Part shown: in pieces, positions 33,410-41,070 of the stretch
How the letters are laid out: every line of letters begins with the position of its first letter
How positions within the stretch are numbered: the stretch's first letter is position 1
Assembly: GCA_017546145.1 (NCBI GenBank)
Contig: JAFYXN010000005.1
Location: forward strand, 62,001 to 126,000
DNA from: Clostridia bacterium
GTDB lineage: Bacteria; Bacillota; Clostridia; Monoglobales; Monoglobaceae
Direction of reading: 5' to 3'
DNA: 64,000 nt
Program-made: the position numbers and the translations under genes
The notes under the pieces: model-generated
Databases searched by the model: none
The model's input: only the letters and a program-made list of their open reading frames with translations
Told to the model about the DNA's origin: nothing

Positions 33410-34027
33410 ATGTTCAATAGAAGAAGACACAACAGAAGTAGATTTTGGGGCCGTTCTGATGAAGAACCAAAAAAGCTTGGGGCAGAACCCAATAAGGAGT
33501 TTTTTGACAGTATTTTAAAAAAGGTATTGGAAAAGGCAGAAAAAACCAAAGAACTTAAACAAAATGGTACTGATACTGTATATATTCCATGGATTTATGA
33601 CAAGTATTTTTGTTCGTATGAGCCGTTTGTTGAAGGAAGGCATGAAGCTTTGAGCGATATTGACAAAGAAAAGCTGCATAAGTACTTATCTGATGACGAA
33701 ACGATTGTATATCATTTTATAAGTATACGAGAAGAACCTGAAATGAATTTTGAACATATATTCTTTACAAACAAGCAGATGATTTTTTCTGCGCCCACAA
33801 ATGGGGATGAAGGGTGCGAGCTTATACGGCATCTGGAATTTATGCCATACGCTGCAATCTCGTTTCGCGGAATAGTGGCAATGGTGGAGGCAAGACCTGA
33901 AAAGACATACGCAATGGAAATCATGACAAGTGACCAAATTAATCGGTTTATTGATTATATGACCGAAGAACAGGCAGCTGAGGTCAGCAGATTTATTGAG
34001 GATCACCGTTACGGTTGGAATAATTAA
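33410..34027 (+). CDS. Hypothetical protein, 205 residues
   Basis: I do not recognise a family. The N-terminus is very basic (MFNRRRHNRSRFWGR), followed by a charged helical part and a beta-rich middle (residues about 95-165), with FEHIFFTNKQMIFSA and YAAISFRGI that resembles PH-like domains of short-chain dehydrogenase-unrelated bacterial regulators only weakly. No signal peptide or membrane segment is seen. TAGAGGAGA precedes the ATG. The gene starts 17 bases after the terminator of RNA B with no separate promoter, so it may depend on readthrough from that RNA. Confidence 0.75.
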   Translation: MFNRRRHNRSRFWGRSDEEPKKLGAEPNKEFFDSILKKVLEKAEKTKELKQNGTDTVYIPWIYDKYFCSYEPFVEGRHEALSDIDKEKLHKYLSDDETIVYHFISIREEPEMNFEHIFFTNKQMIFSAPTNGDEGCELIRHLEFMPYAAISFRGIVAMVEARPEKTYAMEIMTSDQINRFIDYMTEEQAAEVSRFIEDHRYGWNN

Positions 34028-34030
34028 AAG

Positions 34031-34128
34031 GGCATGTTAAAATAGGGCCAGACCGCAAAAAGGCAGAAAACCCAAAGTCTTGACTTTGGCTCGGTTTGTG
34101 TGTTCTGAATCAATTTTACCTATCCCCT
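34031..34128. repeat. Foldable interspersed repeat, short copy
   Basis: Bases 34069-34128 are the exact reverse complement of 8562-8621. The adjoining GGGCCAGACCGCAAAAAGGCAG matches, inverted, the far end of the long copy near 8768-8800. The middle part is absent. The 60-base block includes the palindrome CCAAAGTC/GACTTTGG. It lies between the hypothetical gene and the nrd promoter. Confidence 0.8.
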
Positions 34129-34169
34129 AAAGATGAGATAAAATTTATTATTGATTATTGATTTTTCTA

Positions 34170-34198
34170 TTGACACACCTCTGATTTTACTATATAAT
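34170..34198 (+). promoter_or_regulatory. Sigma-A promoter for nrdDG
   Basis: TTGACA, 17 bases, TATAAT. The -10 box lies inside the first NrdR-like box. Confidence 0.85.
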
Positions 34199-34235
34199 GT
34201 TTATTGCACCGCTTTGATAACACAATATATTGTGT
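34187..34235. promoter_or_regulatory. Two NrdR-like boxes in front of nrdD
   Basis: Box 2 at 34220-34235 reads ACACAATATATTGTGT, a perfect palindrome close to the NrdR consensus. Box 1 at 34187-34202 reads TTACTATATAATGTTT, a weaker match (about 12 of 16). Their centres are about 33 bases apart, near three helical turns, which fits cooperative NrdR binding. Box 1 covers the -10 element, so bound NrdR would block transcription. Confidence 0.8.
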
Positions 34236-34266
34236 TTAAATTGAGCGGCAAAGAGAGGTATACATA

Positions 34267-36441
34267 ATGAAAATCATAAAGAGAAACGGCGCTGAAGAAA
34301 ACTTCAACGAAGAAAAAATATTGATTGCGATAACCAAAGCAAACGAGTCGGTCAGTGAGGATGTCCGCATGACAGACCTGCAGATTAAGCGTATTACCGA
34401 GTCTGTAGTGATTTCCTGCGAGGCTCTTGGACGTGCGCCTTCTGTCGAGGAAATACAGGATCTTGTGGAAAAGAAGATTATGGCACACGGCGCGTTTGAG
34501 GTTGCCAAAAACTACATAACATACCGTTATACCAGGTCGCTTGTCCGCAAAAGCAATACAACAGACAACAAAATTCTCTCGCTGATTGAGTGCAATAACG
34601 AGGAAGCAAAGCAGGAAAACTCCAACAAAAACCCTGTTGTAAATTCTACACAGCGCGATTACATGGCAGGCGAGGTTTCAAAGGACATTACAAACCGTAT
34701 TTTGCTGCCCAAAGACATTGTTGACGCTCACAACGAGGGGCTTATTCACTTCCACGACTCTGATTACTTTGCACAGCACATGCACAACTGTGATTTGGTA
34801 AACCTTGAGGATATGCTGCAAAACGGCACGGTTATCACCGGTACGCTTATTGAGCGTCCGCACAGCTTTTCAACCGCGTGCAACATTGCAACCCAGATTA
34901 TAGCTCAGGTTGCATCAAACCAGTACGGCGGTCAGTCGATTTCGCTTACACATCTTGCGCCGTTTGTTCAGGTTTCGCGTGAGAAGCTGCGCAAGCAGGT
35001 TAAGGCAGAGATGGAGGCGCTGGGCGTTGAAATTACCGAGCAGCAGCTTGTTGATATGACCGAAAAAAGAGTTCGTGAGGAAATTCGCCGCGGCGTTCAG
35101 ACCATTCAGTATCAGGTGGTTACATTGCTCACGACAAACGGTCAGGCTCCGTTTGTAACGGTGTTTATGTATCTTGGCGAGGCTGAGGACGAGCAGACAA
35201 AACGTGACCTAGCTTTAATTATTGAGGAGGTTCTTCTTCAAAGATATGAAGGGGTAAAGAACGAGAAGGGTATATGGGTAACTCCGGCGTTCCCCAAGCT
35301 TATCTATGTGCTTGAAGAAGATAATATCCATGAGGATTCAAAGTATTGGTACCTGACCGAGCTTGCGGCAAAGTGTACCGCAAAAAGAATGGTTCCGGAC
35401 TATATTTCTGAAAAGAAGATGCTTGAACTGAAGGTCGACAAAAACGGCGAGGGGCATTGCTACACCTGCATGGGCTGTCGCAGCTTCCTTACACCTTATG
35501 TTGACGAAAACGGCAAGCCGAAGTATTACGGACGCTTTAATCAGGGCGTTGTTACCATAAACTTAGTTGATATTGCGCTGTCTTCGGGCGGTGACAAGGA
35601 AAAATTCTGGAAGATTTTTGACGAAAGACTGGAGCTTTGTCACAGAGCGCTTATGTGCCGACACGAAAGACTTAAAGGTACACTTTCGGACGCAGCTCCC
35701 ATACTTTGGCAGTACGGTGCGCTTGCGCGTCTTAAAAAGGGCGAGGCAATCGACAAGCTGTTGTTTGGCGGATATTCGACAATCTCTTTGGGGTATGCAG
35801 GACTTTACGAATGTGTTAAGTACATGACAGGCAAAAGCCATACCGACCCCGACGCAACACCGTTTGCGCTTGATGTTATGGAGAAGATGAATGCGGCATG
35901 CCGCGGCTGGAAGGCAGAACACAACATTGACTTCAGCCTTTACGGAACACCGCTTGAGTCCACAACCTACAAGTTTGCAAAGTGTCTGCAGAAGAGATTT
36001 GGCATAATCCCCGGTGTTACAGACAAGGGCTACATCACAAACAGCTATCATGTTCATGTAAGTGAAGAGATTGATGCATTCGAGAAGCTTCGTTTTGAAG
36101 CTCAGTTCCAGCATTTGTCACCCGGCGGTGCGATAAGCTATGTTGAGGTTCCAAATATGCAGCACAATCTTGAGGCTGTTTTGCAGCTGATGAAGTTTAT
36201 TTATGACAATATTATCTATGCCGAGCTTAACACCAAGTCGGATTATTGTCAGGAATGCGGCTTTGACGGCGAGATTGAGATTGTTGAGGAGGACGGCAAG
36301 CTGGTTTGGGAGTGCCCTAACTGCGGAAACCGCGATCAGGATAGAATGAATGTGGCTCGCCGTACCTGCGGCTACATCGGAACCCAGTATTGGAATCAGG
36401 GCCGTACTCAGGAGATAAAGGAAAGGGTGCTTCACCTGTAA
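34267..36441 (+). CDS. nrdD: Anaerobic ribonucleoside-triphosphate reductase
   Basis: The 724-residue glycyl-radical enzyme reduces NTPs to dNTPs without oxygen. An ATP-cone occupies about residues 1-90. The active-site cysteines are in YTCMGCRSF. A zinc site CQECG...CPNCG lies near the C-terminus, and the radical glycine is G702 in RRTCGYIGT. AGAGAGGT precedes the ATG. It overlaps the activase gene by one base (TAATG). The presence of NrdR boxes links it to dNTP-sensing control. Confidence 0.98.
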   Translation: MKIIKRNGAEENFNEEKILIAITKANESVSEDVRMTDLQIKRITESVVISCEALGRAPSVEEIQDLVEKKIMAHGAFEVAKNYITYRYTRSLVRKSNTTDNKILSLIECNNEEAKQENSNKNPVVNSTQRDYMAGEVSKDITNRILLPKDIVDAHNEGLIHFHDSDYFAQHMHNCDLVNLEDMLQNGTVITGTLIERPHSFSTACNIATQIIAQVASNQYGGQSISLTHLAPFVQVSREKLRKQVKAEMEALGVEITEQQLVDMTEKRVREEIRRGVQTIQYQVVTLLTTNGQAPFVTVFMYLGEAEDEQTKRDLALIIEEVLLQRYEGVKNEKGIWVTPAFPKLIYVLEEDNIHEDSKYWYLTELAAKCTAKRMVPDYISEKKMLELKVDKNGEGHCYTCMGCRSFLTPYVDENGKPKYYGRFNQGVVTINLVDIALSSGGDKEKFWKIFDERLELCHRALMCRHERLKGTLSDAAPILWQYGALARLKKGEAIDKLLFGGYSTISLGYAGLYECVKYMTGKSHTDPDATPFALDVMEKMNAACRGWKAEHNIDFSLYGTPLESTTYKFAKCLQKRFGIIPGVTDKGYITNSYHVHVSEEIDAFEKLRFEAQFQHLSPGGAISYVEVPNMQHNLEAVLQLMKFIYDNIIYAELNTKSDYCQECGFDGEIEIVEEDGKLVWECPNCGNRDQDRMNVARRTCGYIGTQYWNQGRTQEIKERVLHL

Positions 36442-36962
36442 TGAATTACGGACAAATAAAAAATTGCGATATAGCCAATGGCGAAGGGGTGCGTGTCACC
36501 CTTTTCGTTTCGGGCTGTACAAATCGCTGCAAGGGGTGTTTTCAGCCCCAAACATGGGACTTTTGCTACGGACAGCCGTTTACCGGCGAAACCGAGGATA
36601 TGATAATAGATATGCTTGCTCCGGACTATATAAACGGTCTTACCTTGCTTGGCGGCGAGCCGTTTGAGCCGCAAAACCAACGCGCGCTTTTGCCGTTTGT
36701 TAAAAGAGTTAAAAAAGCATATCCCAACAAAAATATCTGGGCGTTTTCGGGGTTTACTTTGGAGCAGCTTTTAGAAAATCAGCCGCATCCCAGATGCGAG
36801 GTAACAGATGAGCTGCTCAGCCTTATTGATGTTTTGGTTGACGGCAGGTTTCAGCTTGACAAAAAGAATATCCGCCTGAAGTTTCGAGGCTCCGAAAACC
36901 AAAGAATAATTGCTCTGCCCGATACTCTGAAAACAGGGGAAATCGTGCTTTGGGAAAAGTAA
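36441..36962 (+). CDS. nrdG: Anaerobic RNR activating protein (radical SAM)
   Basis: The 173-residue activase uses S-adenosylmethionine to place the glycyl radical on NrdD. The iron-sulfur cysteines are C26, C30 and C33 in SGCTNRCKGC, and the SAM-binding GGEP follows in LLGGEPFEPQN. The start at 36441 overlaps the nrdD stop, giving coupled translation. A longer reading from 36390 lies inside nrdD and is not needed. Confidence 0.97.
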   Translation: MNYGQIKNCDIANGEGVRVTLFVSGCTNRCKGCFQPQTWDFCYGQPFTGETEDMIIDMLAPDYINGLTLLGGEPFEPQNQRALLPFVKRVKKAYPNKNIWAFSGFTLEQLLENQPHPRCEVTDELLSLIDVLVDGRFQLDKKNIRLKFRGSENQRIIALPDTLKTGEIVLWEK

Positions 36963-36987
36963 ATTTCTTAATTGGGGAATAGATTTT

Positions 36988-37872
36988 ATGAAAACAGAAA
37001 AAAATATTTTGATTGCATTTATCCTGAATCTGGGATTTTCAATCTTTGAATTCATAGGCGGAATTTTTACCGGCAGCATTGCTATTATGTCTGATGCGGT
37101 GCACGATATAGGCGATGCGGCAAGCATAGGCGTGTCCTACTTCCTTGAAAAAAGAAGCCGCAGACAGCCTGACGAAAAATATACCTATGGGTATTTAAGA
37201 TACTCGGTTGCGGGCAGTGTTATCACAACCTTGATTTTGCTTACAGGCTCGGTAATGGTTATAATTAATGCGGTGGGCAGAATAATAAATCCGGTGGCAA
37301 TCAACTATAGCGGAATGATAATCTTTGCCGTAATTGGAGTAATTGTAAACTTTGGCGCGGCGTATGTCACCAGAGAGGGCGATTCGCTGAATCAAAAGGC
37401 GGTTAATCTTCACATGCTTGAAGACGTGCTGGGCTGGGTTGTTGTTCTGATTGGCGCAATCGTGATGAGGTTTACCGACTTTAAAGTGATTGACCCGATT
37501 TTGTCGATGGGTGTTGCCGTGTTTATTCTTATAAATGCTTTGAAAAATCTTAAAGAAGTACTTGATTTGTTTTTGGAAAAGACACCTGCGGGTGTTAGCG
37601 TCGAGGAAATCAGAAGTCACCTTTTAAAGGTTGACGGAGTGCTTGATGTTCACCACGTTCACCTTTGGAGTATGGACGGGCAAAGCAACTATGCCACGAT
37701 GCATATTGTGACCAATAAAGATGCTCATGAAATAAAGCATTTGGTGCGTGAAGAGCTTTCGGAGCATGGTGTTTGTCATGCAACACTGGAACTTGAAGCA
37801 GAAGGCGAGCATTGTCATGAGGAGTGCTGTCATACAGAAGTCAAAGAGGCTTCGGGGCACCATCACCATTAA
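36988..37872 (+). CDS. Cation diffusion facilitator family exporter
   Basis: The 294-residue protein exports divalent metal such as zinc, iron or manganese. Six membrane helices are visible, with metal-binding motifs SDAVHDIGDA in helix 2 and HMLEDVLGW in helix 5. The cytoplasmic C-terminal domain contains VDGVLDVHHVHLWSMDG. The tail is a histidine/cysteine-rich stretch (EHCHEECCH ... HHHH), probably a metal sensor. A weak ribosome site (GGGGAA) precedes the ATG. It ends at a strong terminator. Confidence 0.93.
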   Translation: MKTEKNILIAFILNLGFSIFEFIGGIFTGSIAIMSDAVHDIGDAASIGVSYFLEKRSRRQPDEKYTYGYLRYSVAGSVITTLILLTGSVMVIINAVGRIINPVAINYSGMIIFAVIGVIVNFGAAYVTREGDSLNQKAVNLHMLEDVLGWVVVLIGAIVMRFTDFKVIDPILSMGVAVFILINALKNLKEVLDLFLEKTPAGVSVEEIRSHLLKVDGVLDVHHVHLWSMDGQSNYATMHIVTNKDAHEIKHLVREELSEHGVCHATLELEAEGEHCHEECCHTEVKEASGHHHH

Positions 37873-37874
37873 TT

Positions 37875-37910
37875 AAAAATGGCTGCGATATTATATCGCA
37901 GCCATTTTGA
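37875..37910. terminator. Rho-independent terminator after the CDF exporter
   Basis: Perfect arms AAAATGGCTGCGATA and TATCGCAGCCATTTT. Confidence 0.93.
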
Positions 37911-37964
37911 CTATATAAAATATAAATTTTGGCACATACTATGTATCACAAAGGATGTGATTAT

Positions 37965-38642
37965 ATGGATTTTGTCAAAGTTATAATGAGTTCGCTTTTG
38001 TCGGTGGCCGCGCTTTTTGCAATCGCCAAAGTGATGGGACATAAGCAGATGGCACAGCTTGATTTTTTTGATTATATTACAGGTATCACCATAGGCTCTG
38101 TTGCGGCGGAGCTTGCCACAGAGCTTGAAGAGCCGTGGAAACCCCTTGTTGCTATGGTGATTTACGGCGGAGCATCTCTTGGACTTACGTTTCTTGCTCA
38201 CAGGTTTCCAAAAACCCGAAAGTTTGTCAACGGAACACCCACGATTGTTATGGATAACGGAAAGCTTTTTCGCAAGAATATGAAAAAAGCCAAGCTTGAG
38301 CTTTCGGAATTTATGGTAATGTGCCGCCAGGAGGGGTATTTTAACATAAATGATATTCAGACCGCAATTTTTGAATATAACGGAAGGCTGACGGTTTTGC
38401 CCAAAAGCGCAAAAAGACCGATACAGCCTGAGGATATGAATATAACTCCCCAAAAAGAAAAAATCAATACCGAAGTGATTATGGATGGACGGATATTGCA
38501 CGATAATTTAAAGCGGCTTGGACTGGATTTGACATGGCTTGAAAAGCAGTTAAAACAGCAGAAATACAGCAGCGCAAAGGAAGTATACCTTGGAATTTGC
38601 GACTCCGATAATGTTCTTTATTTATTTCCGATGGGAGATTAG
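37965..38642 (+). CDS. YetF/DUF421-family membrane protein
   Basis: The 225-residue protein has about three N-terminal membrane helices with DYITGITIGSVAAEL, then a cytoplasmic YetF domain: GTPTIVMDNGKLFRKNMKKAKL, ELMVMCRQEGYFNINDI-like segment and FEYNGRLTVLPKS. YetF relatives are common in spore-formers and some affect germination, but the function is open. I used the ATG at 37965 with AAAGGATGTGA upstream; an in-frame ATG at 37941 or earlier has no site. Its stop overlaps the stop of the convergent DUF6774 gene by a few bases. Confidence 0.88.
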   Translation: MDFVKVIMSSLLSVAALFAIAKVMGHKQMAQLDFFDYITGITIGSVAAELATELEEPWKPLVAMVIYGGASLGLTFLAHRFPKTRKFVNGTPTIVMDNGKLFRKNMKKAKLELSEFMVMCRQEGYFNINDIQTAIFEYNGRLTVLPKSAKRPIQPEDMNITPQKEKINTEVIMDGRILHDNLKRLGLDLTWLEKQLKQQKYSSAKEVYLGICDSDNVLYLFPMGD

Positions 38643-38812
38643 TTTTTGTTTGACAGCGATTCGCAAAACTCTCTTTGTACTGCAATGGTGGCTAAGGTGT
38701 CACCAAGCTGAACAAGGATTGCGGCAAGCAAGGTGATTTCAGCATTGCTTAAATCACAGGCTACGGCGTTTGCTATTGCTGTTACTGATGCAGTAAGTTC
38801 GCATGAGTTCAT
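38639..38812 (-). CDS. DUF6774-type small helical protein
   Basis: A 57-residue helical protein. The core ELTASVTAIANAVACDLSN and LVQLGDTLATIAVQREFCE fits the DUF6774 pattern seen in many Clostridia. The ATG at 38812 has GAGGGG six bases upstream; a GTG slightly earlier would overlap that site. Function unknown. It is convergent with and overlaps the end of the YetF-like gene. Confidence 0.72.
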   Translation of the reverse strand: MNSCELTASVTAIANAVACDLSNAEITLLAAILVQLGDTLATIAVQREFCESLSNKN

Positions 38813-38861
38813 AAATTTCACCCCTCTTTTATTCTATGAAGGGTAAAAGAAGATGTTACAC

Positions 38862-38890
38862 AAAAGCCGAGGCTGTTGCCCCGGCTTTTT
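38862..38890. terminator. Terminator between nitroreductase and DUF6774 genes
   Basis: AAAAGCCG (38862-38869) pairs with CGGCTTTT (38882-38889) around GC-rich loop sequence. T-runs on both strands allow use in either direction. Confidence 0.7.
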
Positions 38891-38897
38891 AAGTGCG

Positions 38898-39416
38898 TCA
38901 GAACTTATCATAAAAAACCACTTCGTCAATGCTTCGCACCTTAGAGTGCATATCAAGAGGTGCGGCGGTTTGATGCGGATAGCCCATTACAAGAAGTGCA
39001 TGTGGGATAATATTGTCCGGGATATTAAATTCCTGCCGCATAGCTGTCGGGTCAAAGTGCATCACCCAGCACAAGCCTATGCCAAGGTTTTTTGCTTCAA
39101 GCATTATATGGGTTGCAACAATGCTTGCGTCAATGGGGGCGGACTTTGCTCCGTCATAGGGACGTGTCCAGCTTTCGTCTTGGTTGTAGCAAACAAGCAT
39201 AGCGCATGGTGCATCAAAATGGCATTTAGTGCATTTTTTTAGTTTGGTAAGTGATTCGTCATTGTTTAAAACAAGTATTCTTTGGGGCTGAAAGTTGCAG
39301 CCGGTGGGGGCAATATGCCCTGCATTAAGTATTTTATCAATTATTTCCTGCTCTAAATGTTTGTTTTCAAACTTTCGCACAGAATATCTCTCGCTGATTA
39401 CCTTTTCAAAGTCCAT
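38898..39416 (-). CDS. Nitroreductase family protein
   Basis: The 172-residue flavoprotein has the nitroreductase start ERYSVRKFENKHL, the flavin segment APTGCNFQPQRILVL, and GIGLCWVMHF with a C-terminal GYPHQ. These enzymes use FMN and NAD(P)H on quinones, nitro compounds or flavins. It has cysteines in KKCTKCHFDAPC that are not general for the family. AAGGAGATGA precedes the ATG. A winged-helix gene lies just upstream on the same strand, only 12 bases away, and may regulate it. Confidence 0.9.
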   Translation of the reverse strand: MDFEKVISERYSVRKFENKHLEQEIIDKILNAGHIAPTGCNFQPQRILVLNNDESLTKLKKCTKCHFDAPCAMLVCYNQDESWTRPYDGAKSAPIDASIVATHIMLEAKNLGIGLCWVMHFDPTAMRQEFNIPDNIIPHALLVMGYPHQTAAPLDMHSKVRSIDEVVFYDKF

Positions 39417-39428
39417 AATTTCATCTCC

Positions 39429-39680
39429 TTATTTTGTAACTATTTTTTTAAACCAGCTATAAACAATTGCGTTAAAGGACTTTTTCTTCATAATTACAGG
39501 ATAATTCCCAATAAGATTTTTTGAGGAATTAAATTTTCTTTCGATTTTTCCCATATTTTCAAGCGTGTGACATTCGTTATTTATGTGCTGGTGTCTTTTG
39601 TTTAGTTTTATTTCCAATTCACTGTCGGTTATTCCTGGGTTATTTTTTATGAGTTCAAAAATTTGTTCTTTTATGGACAT
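39429..39680 (-). CDS. Small winged-helix DNA-binding protein
   Basis: An 83-residue protein whose N-terminal half looks like a winged helix: IKEQIFELIKNNPGITDSEL, then KRHQHINNECHTLENMGKI as recognition helix and wing. The C-terminus is basic. The ATG at 39680 has GGAGGTG six bases upstream. It is co-directional with the nitroreductase gene and probably shares its promoter. It may be a local regulator; no ligand-binding part is seen. Confidence 0.68.
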   Translation of the reverse strand: MSIKEQIFELIKNNPGITDSELEIKLNKRHQHINNECHTLENMGKIERKFNSSKNLIGNYPVIMKKKSFNAIVYSWFKKIVTK

Positions 39681-39702
39681 ACAAAACACCTCCGTGTTTT
39701 TT

Positions 39703-39732
39703 ATTATAGCATTGAAACAAATGTAAAGTCAA
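39703..39732 (-). promoter_or_regulatory. Promoter for the winged-helix and nitroreductase genes
   Basis: On the minus strand TTGACT, 18 bases, TATAAT, just before the GGAGGTG site. Confidence 0.65.
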
Positions 39733-39842
39733 TCCGTAAGAAGTATTGTTTTTTGAGGACTGTGATAAATGGTGTGAAGATGATGGCATATATCCCACTT
39801 CCCTGAATAAACTTTGTAAAAAAGCTATTCGGGAGGATATAT

Positions 39843-40370
39843 ATGAAAAATTCAATATCTGTTTGGCAGCTTGCAGGGTTTATATTCACAAGCGTTTTTG
39901 GAGTATTGCTGCACTTCCTTTTTGACTGGAGCGGCGGAAGTGTTAGTGTAGCTCCATTTTCTGCTGTCAACGAATCAATTTGGGAGCATCTTAAGCTTTT
40001 GTTTTTTCCAATGCTTATCTTTGCATTTATTGAAAATCGGTATATAGGCAAGGATTATAAAAATTTCTGGTGTGTAAAGCTTATTGGAATACTTTTTGGT
40101 GTGGTACTTATCCCTGTTTTTTATTATCTGATAAATGGCGCGTTTGGCAGGACGCCTGATTGGGTAAATATTGTAATATTTTTTGTGGCAGTTGGACTAA
40201 GCTATTTGATTGAAAGCTGGCTTTTTAAGAACAATGCAGTAATTTGCAAATCACCCAAAACTGCACTTTTAACCTTGTGGATAGTTGGTGTGCTGTTTAT
40301 TGTGTTTACATTTGTTCCCCCGCACATTCCGCTGTTTCAAGACCCGATGACAGGGGACTATGGGATTTAA
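39843..40370 (+). CDS. DUF6512-like integral membrane protein
   Basis: The 175-residue protein has five membrane helices. The conserved-looking parts are LLHFLFDWSGGS, FSAVNESIWEHLKLLFFP and FTFVPPHIPLFQDP. This pattern resembles DUF6512 proteins of Clostridia, whose function is unknown. GGGAGGA precedes the ATG. It is a single gene that ends before a strong hairpin terminator at 40444. Confidence 0.75.
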   Translation: MKNSISVWQLAGFIFTSVFGVLLHFLFDWSGGSVSVAPFSAVNESIWEHLKLLFFPMLIFAFIENRYIGKDYKNFWCVKLIGILFGVVLIPVFYYLINGAFGRTPDWVNIVIFFVAVGLSYLIESWLFKNNAVICKSPKTALLTLWIVGVLFIVFTFVPPHIPLFQDPMTGDYGI

Positions 40371-40443
40371 AAGGTCTGTCGTTGGATATATTATAAAATG
40401 ACGGTTTTTAGAGAAAAGGGAATAGAAAAGAGTGAAAAGGTAA

Positions 40444-40485
40444 AAAAGAAACGATAATCTTCTGAGGAAGATTATCGTTTCTTTT
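40444..40485. terminator. Strong bidirectional terminator
   Basis: AAAGAAACGATAATCTTC and GAAGATTATCGTTTCTTT form a perfect 18-base stem around TGAG. Confidence 0.93.
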
Positions 40486-40542
40486 TGGCTTTCGTGTAAG
40501 ATGTATTTTAGTGAAATATCTCACTTCGTTTAATGTGAAATA

Positions 40543-40631
40543 AAATACGCCTTTTCATATTGCGAAGCAATATTTCATACACGAAGTGTATTTCATAGCG
40601 GAGCTATTTCACACACCGCATCGGCGTATTT
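40543..40631. repeat. Cluster of short palindromes in a cloverleaf arrangement
   Basis: AAATACGCC (40543-40551) pairs with GGCGTATTT (40623-40631). Between them lie three palindromes each separated by TTTC: ATATTGCGAAGCAATAT (40557-40573), ATACACGAAGTGTAT (40577-40591) and ATAGCGGAGCTAT (40595-40607). They share a central GCGAAGC-like core but differ in the arms, as if they evolve by compensating changes. There is no coding capacity. The unit resembles REP/MITE-like palindromic elements of Clostridia. Confidence 0.75.
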
Positions 40632-40668
40632 CATTGAAAAAAGCACCGACAAAGTCGATGCTTTTTTC

Positions 40669-40743
40669 TGGTGACTCCTAGGGGATTCGAACCCCTGTAG
40701 CCGCCGTGAGAGGGCGGAGTCTTAACCACTTGACCAAGGAGCC
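40669..40743 (-). tRNA. tRNA-Glu (anticodon CTC)
   Basis: On the minus strand the acceptor GGCTCCT pairs with AGGAGTC with a wobble, the anticodon stem CCGCC/GGCGG encloses CTCTCAC with anticodon CTC, and the T-arm has GTTCGAATC. CCA is encoded. It reads GAG. Its own terminator-like hairpin (AAAAAAGCA ... TGCTTTTTT) is at about 40637-40667. Confidence 0.95.
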
Positions 40744-40778
40744 ATATAAACCCGCGAAAAAATTTCGCGGGTTCTTTG

Positions 40779-40855
40779 TGGTAGCGGTAACTAGATTCGA
40801 ACTAGTGACACTACGGGTATGAACCGTATGCTCTAGCCAACTGAGCTATACCGCC
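40779..40855 (-). tRNA. tRNA-Met (anticodon CAT), elongator type
   Basis: On the minus strand the acceptor GGCGGTA pairs with TACCGCT, the anticodon stem TACGG/CCGTA encloses TTCATAC with anticodon CAT, and CCA is encoded. The first acceptor pair and the anticodon stem lack initiator features, so this is elongator Met; a modified isoleucine tRNA is less likely. A hairpin AACCCGCGAAA/TTTCGCGGGTT at 40749-40773 separates it from tRNA-Glu. Confidence 0.92.
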
Positions 40856-40995
40856 ATAGCTTGTCTATAATACCACAAAAAGTGGTATTTGTCAATACTA
40901 AAATAAAAATTTTTTACAAAACAGCACTTTTTAGAGGTATAGTGAATAAATCTCAACGAAGGTGCAAAAACTCAAGACAATACAGAAGGTTTTTG

Positions 40996-41024
40996 TTGAC
41001 AGAATCTGCCGCAAGTGGTATTAT
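40996..41024 (+). promoter_or_regulatory. Sigma-A promoter for fba
   Basis: TTGACA, 17 bases, TATTAT, about 45 bases before the start codon. Confidence 0.75.
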
Positions 41025-41070
41025 TATATTGTTAAGTTAAAAGAATAACAAACCAAGGAGGAAATACAAA

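Noticed and set aside
33180..33518. An open frame of 112 codons over RNA B
   Set aside because: It has no ribosome site, runs through the terminator hairpin, and overlaps the well-supported start of the next gene.
40401..40460. A 19-codon basic frame starting near 40408
   Set aside because: No ribosome site, and its end lies inside the terminator stem.
40543..40631. A CRISPR array
   Set aside because: The repeats are palindromes of different sequence with four-base spacers; there are no equal direct repeats or spacers of 30 bases and no cas genes.
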